A stretch of 64,000 nt of DNA, from NCBI GenBank assembly GCA_045542735.1, contig JAZQLQ010000015.1, positions 159,794-223,793 on the forward strand. The letters run 5' to 3'. Position numbers and translations under genes: made by a program. Shown piece after piece: positions 57,791 through 64,000 of this stretch (positions are counted from its first letter, which is position 1; each line of letters starts with the position of its first letter). This stretch comes from UBA2882 sp045542735 (GTDB lineage: Bacteria > Bacillota > Clostridia > Lachnospirales > Lachnospiraceae). The notes beneath the pieces were generated by a model that saw nothing but the letters and a program-made list of their open reading frames with translations, was not told the origin of the DNA and searched no databases.

Positions 57791-58316
57791 AAAAACAACT
57801 CCTTTGCTTAAAAACTATATCATATAACGCGTGTTCTTTAAAAGGACGGAAAGAAAGAGATTGGCATATTGACTGAAAAAGGGTTCACATAAACGAGTAA
57901 AAAAAGAAAATGTTATGCAACTAAATATATTGTCAATAAAAATCTAAATTTGCAAGAAATGACAAACTCTCTTGCACGCATTTTGACGAAAAGTGAAGAA
58001 AATGGAAGAAAAAAAGATGTGGATAAGTATGTGGAAATTGGGGATTTCTTTTTGAAAGAAGGTGTTATGCTATTTTTTTGCAAGAAAAATGTCAAAGCAT
58101 TTTGCAATTTTGATGTCAAAAAACAGGCGCAACCGTAAGAGGTAGAAAAGGGAATTATGTAAACTACAAGCAAAAATGAAAGTGAAGAACTATTCTTTAA
58201 TAAATGATAAATGTGATTTTATATAAAAAAGCAAAGTTTGATGTAAAAAATAACGGATTGATTTAATGTGTATGTAGCGTGTGACTATTATCCTATATAA
58301 ATTATTATAAAATACA

Positions 58317-58345
58317 TTGACAGTCATATATGTACATGCTATGTT
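58317..58345 (+). promoter_or_regulatory. Promoter of the ABC-exporter operon
   Basis: A perfect TTGACA (58317-58322), 17 bp, TATGTT (58340-58345), followed at once by the inverted repeat at 58348-58370. The rest of the 57791-58316 gap is AT-rich with no supported gene. Confidence 0.78.
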
Positions 58346-58347
58346 GG

Positions 58348-58370
58348 GTGTACTAGGTGGAGTAGTACAC
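58348..58370. promoter_or_regulatory. Candidate operator at the ABC-operon start site
   Basis: GTGTACT (58348-58354) and AGTACAC (58364-58370) form a perfect inverted repeat with nine bases between. It covers the predicted transcription start, the usual place for a repressor site, and could also fold in the leader. Confidence 0.5.
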
Positions 58371-58390
58371 AAATAGAACGGAGGTACAGC

Positions 58391-59116
58391 ATGACTGATA
58401 AACAAAAGGCTGTCATCCAGGTTAAGGATTTATACAAAGTGTATAAGGTGGGAGATACCAAGGTACGGGCGTTAAACGGTGTGGATTTTGAGATTTACAG
58501 AGGTGAATTTTGTGCTATTGTAGGAGCGTCCGGTTCCGGTAAATCTACGTTATTAAATATGTTGGCAGGATTAGAGAAACCGACAAAGGGTTCTATAGTC
58601 ATTGCCGGAGAACGTATAGAAAAGAAAACGGAAAACGAACTGGTAGCCTTCCGGCGGGAGCACATAGGCTTTATCTTTCAGTCCTTTAATTTATTACCAA
58701 CTATGACGGCGGTAGAAAATGTGGCATTGCCATTGACTTTTCAGGGGATGGACAGGGATAAGAGAGAGAAAATGGCAGAAGATGCCATTGCGTTGGTGGG
58801 TTTAAAAAAGTATCGCAAGCACAAACCGACACAGATGTCAGGAGGGCAACAACAGCGTGTTGGTGTGGCACGTGCTCTGGTTGTGAATCCGGAGATTATC
58901 TTTGCGGATGAGCCTACCGGTAACTTGGATTCCCATACATCAGAAGATGTGATGAATCTGATGAAAAAAGTTGTAAGAGAACAGAAGCAGACTCTGATCA
59001 TGGTTACGCATGACAATCATTTAGCGCAATATGCAGACCGCATTTTTCATATAAAAGACGGAAAAATTATTAAAATTGAAGATAAAAGGGAGAATACAAA
59101 TAATGAAGAAATGTAA
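58391..59116 (+). CDS. ABC transporter ATP-binding protein (MacB/LolD-like)
   Basis: 241 residues. Walker A is GASGSGKST (K51), the signature MSGGQQQRVGVARAL and Walker B IIFADEPTGNLDS. The LNGVDFEIYRGEF opening and the FQSFNLLPTMTAVENV Q-loop region match the MacB/LolD/FtsE group, which works with FtsX-fold permeases. It drives the permease at 60609. ACGGAGG precedes ATG 58391. The gene overlaps its partner by 14 bases. Confidence 0.96.
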   Translation: MTDKQKAVIQVKDLYKVYKVGDTKVRALNGVDFEIYRGEFCAIVGASGSGKSTLLNMLAGLEKPTKGSIVIAGERIEKKTENELVAFRREHIGFIFQSFNLLPTMTAVENVALPLTFQGMDRDKREKMAEDAIALVGLKKYRKHKPTQMSGGQQQRVGVARALVVNPEIIFADEPTGNLDSHTSEDVMNLMKKVVREQKQTLIMVTHDNHLAQYADRIFHIKDGKIIKIEDKRENTNNEEM

Positions 59117-60605
59117 TATGTCAAAAGTGTTTAGAGGAATTGCTGTACTAGTGATGTTATTTGTTGTGACTATCAGTTGTACTGCATTTATTAAGGAAAA
59201 CAATGTACAGGCGGCTGTGAGTGGAAATGATTTGGGAGAAGCACCTGTGCCTACAACCACCAACGAATTTATTATGGTGGGAGGTAATTGGGTGACACCC
59301 ACTGCAGTATATGGAAGAAGTGTGAATGTGGTTCTTCCTATTGTCAACATGTCTACCACACATCTGACAAATGTGATTGTAACACCTGTTATTGAACAAA
59401 ATACGGATGAATGGCCTTTTGAAATTGAGACCAGCGGATATACGCAAACTATTCCGGATTTGCCGGGTAGAGGAAACGGACAAAGTGATATGGACAGAAG
59501 GCGTGAGTTGACATGGACTTTTACGGTACGTGATGATGTATTGAATGGATATTATAAGGTTCCTTTCAATGTTATATATTACACAAGTGAAGGATATGAG
59601 ACCACAACGGTCACAACGTGGGTCAGAGCAGTGGGAGCACCGGGTAGCGGTAATGTATCCGATGGCGGAAGCGGTACTTCAACACCCCGTGTGATTATTA
59701 CCGGCTTTGATACAGTACCGGCGGATGTATATGCAGGAGATACTTTTGTATTGACCCTTCATTTAAAGAATACCTCCAAACGCACAGCTGTTTCTAATAT
59801 GCAGATTGATTTATCTACACCGTCTGCGGGGACAGATGCAGCATCTACATACGAAGCATTTTTGCCCACGAGTGGTTCTAATACGCTGTATGTGGAACAG
59901 ATTGGAGCAAATGGGACGGCGGATATTTCCATAGAGATGACGGCAAAAGCTGATTTGACGCAAAAACCCTATGCAATTACCGTGAATATGGCGTATGAAG
60001 ATGCCGATTACAAACCTTTTACTGCCAGCGCCAATGTATCTATTCCCATTAAACAGGAGGCAAAATTTGATATCGGTACTATGGAAGTGCTTCCGATGGA
60101 TATTAATGTAGGCGATCAAAGTAATGTGATGTTTAGCATTTTTAATACAGGTAAAACCACTCTATACAATGTACAGGTGAAGTTTGAAGGTGACAGTATT
60201 AGCGGAGGAGATACTTTTATCGGAAAGATTGATCCTGGTGCAACCGGAAATGTGGATGCCATGATTACCGGTGAAGCAGCCACCATAGATGATGGTATGG
60301 TTAAAGCGGTGGTTTATTATGAAGATGAATCCGGAAATGTGTATACGGTTGAACAGGAATTTACCTTGTGGGTATATGAAGAGGTATATGAAGACGACAT
60401 GATGTATGAAGATATGATGATGGAGGAGGAAAGCGGCAACGGTGCACTTGGCATTGTTATAGGTGTTGTTGTGCTTCTGGTGGTTGGTGGAGTAGCAACT
60501 GTCATTATAATAAAAAAGAAAAAACAGAAAAAAGAGCAGCTGGATTTGGAAGCAGAGCTGGATGATGAGATAGAGGAAGTAACCGACAAGGACGAAGAGG
60601 TATAA
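59103..60605 (+). CDS. Secreted, membrane-anchored CARDB/S-layer-like partner of the ABC system
   Basis: 500 residues. An N-terminal signal segment (about 10-28) is followed by a beta-rich extracellular region with repeated Ig/CARDB-like units: VVLPIVNMSTTHLTNVIVTPV, FVLTLHLKNTSKRTAVSNMQIDL and VMFSIFNTGKTTLYNVQVKF. A C-terminal transmembrane helix (LGIVIGVVVLLVVGGVATVIII) and a Lys/Glu-rich cytosolic tail end it. In MacB-type exporters the middle gene normally codes for a membrane-fusion protein; here the partner is of the COG1361 type. It may capture substrate outside and hand it to the permease. AAAGGGAG precedes ATG 59103. Confidence 0.8.
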   Translation: MKKCNMSKVFRGIAVLVMLFVVTISCTAFIKENNVQAAVSGNDLGEAPVPTTTNEFIMVGGNWVTPTAVYGRSVNVVLPIVNMSTTHLTNVIVTPVIEQNTDEWPFEIETSGYTQTIPDLPGRGNGQSDMDRRRELTWTFTVRDDVLNGYYKVPFNVIYYTSEGYETTTVTTWVRAVGAPGSGNVSDGGSGTSTPRVIITGFDTVPADVYAGDTFVLTLHLKNTSKRTAVSNMQIDLSTPSAGTDAASTYEAFLPTSGSNTLYVEQIGANGTADISIEMTAKADLTQKPYAITVNMAYEDADYKPFTASANVSIPIKQEAKFDIGTMEVLPMDINVGDQSNVMFSIFNTGKTTLYNVQVKFEGDSISGGDTFIGKIDPGATGNVDAMITGEAATIDDGMVKAVVYYEDESGNVYTVEQEFTLWVYEEVYEDDMMYEDMMMEEESGNGALGIVIGVVVLLVVGGVATVIIIKKKKQKKEQLDLEAELDDEIEEVTDKDEEV

Positions 60606-60608
60606 CCT

Positions 60609-61994
60609 ATGAAATTTATGGATTTATTGCGGCTTAGCACTGCCAGTCTCTTTAAGCGTAAGTTGCGTACTGTGCTGACGGTGCTTGGTGTTACCATCGG
60701 TGTCACGTCCATTGTTGTAATGGTGTCTCTGGGATTGGGGCTTAGCCGGAGTCTGACGGAAGAAATGGCATCCTATGGCAGTCTTACCAGTGTTATGGTG
60801 CAGGATGCATCTAATGCCATGTATTATTATGGGGACAGTGATACAGGCGAAAGCAGTGGTGAGGATAAACGGTTAAATGATGATGCTATTGAAGAGTTAC
60901 AGATGCTCCCCAATGTGGAAAAAGTAGTCCCGATGCTGGAAACACAGGCGATAATGAAGTGTGGTGCCTATGAGACCTGGATAACTTTGATTGGAGTGCC
61001 GGAAGGTTATCTGGATAGTCAGAATATCGCATTGGAACAAGGAACATTTCCTGTGGGTGGACAGGGGCAGATGCAGGTGCTTTATGGCAATCAGGTTATC
61101 TGTCAAATGTACAATCCCAAGACCTATAGCGGCTATTGGTATGATGGGGTTATGGCTGATGTGGATTTGATGAACGATACGGTCTTTTTTATATTGGATC
61201 AGGACAACTACTGGAATTATCAGTCCGGCGTCAGTGGTGAGGATGGTACACCTGCAAAAATGCCCAAGAAGCATATGTTTGAAGCCAGCGGTATTGTGGC
61301 CGGCGGACCGGAAGGATACAATGCATATAGTTATAACGTATACTGTAATATTGATGACCTGAAGGCTATTTTAAAGAAAGAGTTTAAAGGGAGAATGATT
61401 CCCGGGCAACCAACAACCAACAGCGGAAAACCATATAAGGAGATCTTTTATAGCAGTCTGATTGTGTATACGGATTCTATGGATCATGTGACAGAATTGC
61501 AGTCAACCATCAGCAGTATGGGATATAGTGCTCATAGCGATGCTGAATGGATTGAGCAGGAGCAGAAGACCATGGGATATATTCAGCTGGTGTTGGGAGG
61601 CATTGGCGCCGTTTCTCTCTTGGTAGCGGCAATCGGTATTACCAATACAATGATGATGTCTATTTATGAAAGAACAAAAGAGATTGGTATTATGAAGGTC
61701 CTTGGTTGTGATATGCGCAATATTCAGGGCATGTTCTTGATAGAAGCTGGATTCATCGGTTTTATCGGTGGCGTGGTTGGACTTATTTTGAGCTATGTTC
61801 TATCAGGAATCGTCAATATGCTGGTTGTTTCCTTTGCGGGAGATATGGGAATGAGTAACGGAATATCTTACATTCCAATCTGGTTGGCAGCGCTATCTTT
61901 GGTATTTGCTGTTTTTGTCGGTATGGCGGCAGGCTTTTTCCCGTCGTTACGTGCAATGAAATTGAGTCCTTTGGCAGCGATTCGAAACGAATAA
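60609..61994 (+). CDS. FtsX/MacB-type ABC transporter permease
   Basis: 461 residues. One N-terminal helix (RTVLTVLGVTIGVTSIVVMVSLG), a large extracellular domain (about 45-330), and three C-terminal helices beginning VLGGIGAVSLLVAAIGITNTMMMSIYERTKEIGIMKVLG form the type VII mechanotransmission fold. This fold does not carry solutes through the membrane but moves peptides or lipids, or signals across it. The start is three bases after the partner gene with GACGAAGAGG upstream. A long terminator closes the three-gene operon. Confidence 0.95.
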   Translation: MKFMDLLRLSTASLFKRKLRTVLTVLGVTIGVTSIVVMVSLGLGLSRSLTEEMASYGSLTSVMVQDASNAMYYYGDSDTGESSGEDKRLNDDAIEELQMLPNVEKVVPMLETQAIMKCGAYETWITLIGVPEGYLDSQNIALEQGTFPVGGQGQMQVLYGNQVICQMYNPKTYSGYWYDGVMADVDLMNDTVFFILDQDNYWNYQSGVSGEDGTPAKMPKKHMFEASGIVAGGPEGYNAYSYNVYCNIDDLKAILKKEFKGRMIPGQPTTNSGKPYKEIFYSSLIVYTDSMDHVTELQSTISSMGYSAHSDAEWIEQEQKTMGYIQLVLGGIGAVSLLVAAIGITNTMMMSIYERTKEIGIMKVLGCDMRNIQGMFLIEAGFIGFIGGVVGLILSYVLSGIVNMLVVSFAGDMGMSNGISYIPIWLAALSLVFAVFVGMAAGFFPSLRAMKLSPLAAIRNE

Positions 61995-62021
61995 CAAAAT
62001 ATTAAAAAGCATACATAATGT

Positions 62022-62077
62022 GCAAGAAACTTTCTTAAAATTTGTATAAAATGAAAGAGAGTTTCTTGCTTTTTTTG
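62022..62077 (+). terminator. Terminator of the ABC operon
   Basis: GCAAGAAACT (62022-62031) pairs with AGTTTCTTGC (62060-62069), with TTTC/GAAA able to extend it inward, and TTTTTTT follows. Confidence 0.85.
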
Positions 62078-62097
62078 TAGAACATTTTTTTTATCTG

Positions 62098-62106
62098 TGC
62101 TATAAT
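62098..62106 (+). promoter_or_regulatory. Extended -10 promoter of the coiled-coil gene
   Basis: TGC directly before TATAAT (62101-62106), the same TGTGCTATAAT as at 1903-1913. No good -35 at 17 bp. Confidence 0.65.
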
Positions 62107-62116
62107 GTTCCATAGA

Positions 62117-62146
62117 ATTGCGTGCACGCAATGTCATGTTATGACA
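62117..62146 (+). promoter_or_regulatory. Two adjacent palindromes in the coiled-coil gene leader
   Basis: ATTGCGTGCACGCAAT (62117-62132) is a perfect 16-bp palindrome. It runs into TGTCAT-GTT-ATGACA (62132-62146). They lie just after the predicted start site and could bind a dimeric regulator or form leader hairpins. Confidence 0.55.
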
Positions 62147-62196
62147 AAAATGCGCTTGGGGCATTCAAAAATATAGGATAATAGGGGCGATAGGAT

Positions 62197-63699
62197 ATGC
62201 AGGATCATGGAATGGACGCTGCTAGAAAAGCAGCAGAAGAAGCAGCAAGAAAAGCAGCCGCAGCAGCGGCAATGAAAGCGGCACAGGAAGCCGGTGGAAG
62301 CGAAGCGGCAGAGAAGCAGGCCAGACTTGCGAGAGAAGCATTAGCAAAGGCTAGACAGCAGGAACAGGCAGAAGCAAAAGCAGAAGAGCAGAAACAAGCA
62401 CAGGAAGTAAGTTCTGCAGAAGAAGCAAAACGTCAGTCTGCAGGAATTGCAGCCAAGAAAAAAGCTGTAGAGGTATCTTTACGTATTGCAGAAGAGGTTG
62501 CAAAACAGGCAGCACATGAGGCTGTTGAGAAAGGCTCTTCCGAAAAAGATGCAGCACGTAAAGTTATGGAAGAAGAAACTGTACGTAAAGCAATCACAGA
62601 GCCTACCAAGAAGGCAGCAGAAGAGGTTGCTAAACGTGTAGCAGATGAAAATAATGTAAAAGTTATGGAGACTGCCAAGAAATGTGATGAGGCAGTTAAG
62701 AAAGCAAAAGAAGATGCAAAGGCAAAAGCGGAAGCTGAGGCTAAAGCCCAGATTGATGTGATTGTTAAAAATACAAGAGAAGAAGCGGATAAAGTAGCGG
62801 CAGATGCCATTGCAAAAGCAGAAGCTGAGGCCAAGAAAAAATTAGAAGAGATTATCAAAAAGGCTGAAGAAGAAGCAAAAGCAACCGTAGAGTCTGCAAA
62901 AGCAAAAGCAGTAGCTGAAGCACAGGGTAAAGTAGATGCGGCTAAAGCTAAGGCTGAGGAAGAGGCAAAAGCAGCAGTTGCCGATAAGACAAAAGCAGCA
63001 GAAGAGGTTGCTAAGGTAAAAGCTTCTGAGGAGACCAGAAAAGTAGAAACAGAGTCTGCAAAAGAAGTTGAAGTCATTGTCCGTAAAGAGATTGCATCCG
63101 TGGCGGCTAATTCTGCAGCAGATGCAGTAAAACAGATTGAAGAAGATAAAGCAAGAAAACTGGAAGAAGAAAGAGAACGTCAGGCTGCCGAAGCAGAACG
63201 TCTCAGAAAAGAAGCAGAAGAAAAAGCAAGATTAGAGGCAGAAGCAGAGGCAAGACGTATTGAAGAAGAGCGTCTGAAAAAAGAAGCAGAAGCAAAAGCA
63301 AAGGCAGAAGCAGCTGAGAAAGCCAGAAAAGCAGCTGAGGAATTGGCTTACAAGAAGATTTTGGAAGAGGAAGCAAAGAAAGCGGCAGCAGCCGGCGTAG
63401 CAGCTCCTCAGATGCCGGTAACTCCTGCACCTTCAGCAGGTGCAGCGGCAGCAGTGGCAACAGCAAGCGGTCAGCCCGTAGTTGCAACACCTGCTCCTTC
63501 TGTGACACAGCCCGGAGCGACGACTACACAGCCCGGTCCCATTACTACCACAACTACAAGTGGTGGCGAAGGCAAATTGTCCTTTACTGATTTTGAGAAA
63601 GCCGCTAAGAAGTTGAAAATCTTACTGGAGAACGGCATTATCTCCCAGGAAGAGTTTGAGACTGAAAAAGCAAAATTGGTTGCTAATATGGAGATTTAA
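62197..63699 (+). CDS. Long Ala/Glu/Lys-rich helical protein with SHOCT-like C-terminus
   Basis: 500 residues. The first 400 are almost pure Ala, Glu, Lys and Arg in heptad-like repeats (AARKAAEEAARKAAAAAAMKAA, EAEAKKKLEEIIKKAEEEAKA and similar), predicted to form a very long single helix or coiled coil, like the middle of TolA. A Pro/Thr/Ala linker (about 402-450) leads to KLSFTDFEKAAKKLKILLENGIISQEEFETEKAKLVANMEI, a SHOCT-like domain that often serves in oligomerisation or targeting. No membrane segment or signal peptide is seen, so it is cytosolic. It may be a structural spacer. GGGGCGATAGG precedes ATG 62197. Confidence 0.75.
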   Translation: MQDHGMDAARKAAEEAARKAAAAAAMKAAQEAGGSEAAEKQARLAREALAKARQQEQAEAKAEEQKQAQEVSSAEEAKRQSAGIAAKKKAVEVSLRIAEEVAKQAAHEAVEKGSSEKDAARKVMEEETVRKAITEPTKKAAEEVAKRVADENNVKVMETAKKCDEAVKKAKEDAKAKAEAEAKAQIDVIVKNTREEADKVAADAIAKAEAEAKKKLEEIIKKAEEEAKATVESAKAKAVAEAQGKVDAAKAKAEEEAKAAVADKTKAAEEVAKVKASEETRKVETESAKEVEVIVRKEIASVAANSAADAVKQIEEDKARKLEEERERQAAEAERLRKEAEEKARLEAEAEARRIEEERLKKEAEAKAKAEAAEKARKAAEELAYKKILEEEAKKAAAAGVAAPQMPVTPAPSAGAAAAVATASGQPVVATPAPSVTQPGATTTQPGPITTTTTSGGEGKLSFTDFEKAAKKLKILLENGIISQEEFETEKAKLVANMEI

Positions 63700-63719
63700 T
63701 TTCATTATTAAGAGGAATT

Positions 63720-63755
63720 ACCCCTGGAAAACAGATGTTTTCCGGGGGTTTTATA
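63720..63755 (+). terminator. Intrinsic terminator of the coiled-coil gene
   Basis: ACCCCTGGAAAAC (63720-63732) pairs with GTTTTCCGGGGGT (63737-63749) across four bases with one G-U, then TTTTATATT. Confidence 0.94.
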
Positions 63756-63862
63756 TTGCAAATATGGTTTGGGGCAAAAAGTGACGTTATTTGTCTCTTA
63801 ACGAGCGTACGTTATTACAAGAAAAAATATTTGGTAAAATATAACAAAAATTCAAAAACCTA

Positions 63863-63891
63863 TTGAAAAACAAAAATATTTTCATTATACT
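63863..63891 (+). promoter_or_regulatory. Promoter of the second Rpn-type gene
   Basis: TTGAAA (63863-63868), 17 bp, TATACT (63886-63891), followed by a GAGG-containing ribosome binding site. Confidence 0.8.
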
Positions 63892-63930
63892 AAGCCTACG
63901 TAGATTCTTCCTGTATCGGATAGGAGGAAT

Positions 63931-64000
63931 ATGAAACAGTTTAAAGACTTAGATTTAAGTGATGCCTTTTTATTTGCAGCAACAGCACAGGACCCGGAAG
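63931..64000 (+). CDS. Start of a second Rpn-type nuclease gene (partial)
   Basis: The frame begins at ATG 63931 after AGGAGGAAT and runs off the right edge after 23 codons. The text MKQFKDLDLSDAFLFAATAQ is the usual opening of PD-(D/E)XK nuclease-family transposases and Rpn proteins, where K-x-L-x-L-x-D-x-F-L-F-x-x-x is conserved. The nuclease core lies outside the window. Confidence 0.7.
   Translation, partial: MKQFKDLDLSDAFLFAATAQDPE

Noticed and set aside
58018..58026. DnaA box TGTGGATAA as part of an origin
   Set aside because: It is a single box in AT-rich DNA with no dnaA, dnaN or box cluster nearby.
57950..58138. 62-codon frame in the 57791-58390 gap
   Set aside because: It starts at TTG or a weakly placed ATG, has no ribosome binding site or promoter of its own, and the text looks like no family I know.
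62433..63077. 214-codon Ala/Ser-rich frame on the minus strand
   Set aside because: It is a shadow of the Ala/Glu/Lys-rich gene, whose skewed composition keeps the opposite frame open.

Overview
The window reads as chromosome of a Gram-positive anaerobe of the Clostridia, most likely family Lachnospiraceae. The reasons are the moderately low G+C content, strong AGGAGG-type ribosome binding sites, AddAB instead of RecBCD, a TPP riboswitch on an ECF thiamine transporter gene (thiT), GatCAB beside a GlnRS, and many proteins of families common in that group (DUF2225-, DUF6062-, DUF6106-, DUF2339- and Rpn-like). I see no rRNA, tRNA, CRISPR array, prophage or complete insertion sequence.

Layout. 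1-8.7 kb is an envelope region: a PilZ-like tail, an EamA exporter, a polysaccharide deacetylase, a tiny membrane peptide, an MBOAT O-acyltransferase with its SGNH-like partner, an Ig-like surface protein and a GT-C-type glycosyltransferase. 8.7-15.6 kb is mostly metabolic: hisC, a DUF368 lipid-carrier transporter, a methyltransferase, hslO, nadE and dapF. 15.8-19.3 kb is an ECF sigma / anti-sigma / small protein / vWA lipoprotein operon. 19.5-22.7 kb is gatCAB. 22.7-28.7 kb is an accessory stretch with a candidate type I toxin-antitoxin locus, an AraC regulator, an esterase lipoprotein, a Cu/Zn superoxide dismutase, two small-XRE-plus-membrane-protein modules and a cluster of four GGGGCGT hairpins. 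28.7-40.5 kb holds guaB, a GGDEF-EAL protein, glnS, a TetR/flavodoxin pair and several conserved membrane or zinc proteins. 40.5-43 kb is accessory: an Rpn-type nuclease, and an Ig-like lipoprotein behind a consensus promoter whose spacer carries nine consecutive Gs. 43-58 kb is DNA repair plus housekeeping: addBA, a Cas4/XPD-like helicase, nfo, thiT, lepB and a HAD-CPBP fusion. 58.3-63.7 kb is an ABC exporter with an unusual membrane-anchored partner, followed by a long Ala/Glu/Lys helical protein. The window ends inside a second Rpn-type gene.

How the genes work together. Several units concern the cell surface: the MBOAT/SGNH pair with the GT-C protein, DUF368 lipid-carrier recycling, the sigma-controlled vWA lipoprotein, signal peptidase I, and the MacB-like ABC system. 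c-di-GMP appears twice, as a possible PilZ receptor at the left edge and as a bifunctional GGDEF-EAL enzyme.

The strongest discovery candidate is at 22736-23021. Two convergent near-consensus promoters drive a short mRNA for a 25-residue cationic peptide and an antisense RNA of about 98 nt over its 3' half. The mRNA can close a long 5'-3' stem whose G-U pairs work only on the plus strand. The antisense RNA ends in a terminator whose G-U pairs work only on the minus strand. This strand-specific wobble pattern is what a type I toxin-antitoxin system would show. The second is the G9 tract in the promoter at 41751-41778, a likely phase-variation switch for a surface lipoprotein. The third is an 83-nt hairpin that buries the ribosome binding site of the vWA gene.

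All calls come from reading the sequence by eye. Family names rest on motifs and remembered family features. No database search or folding program was run.
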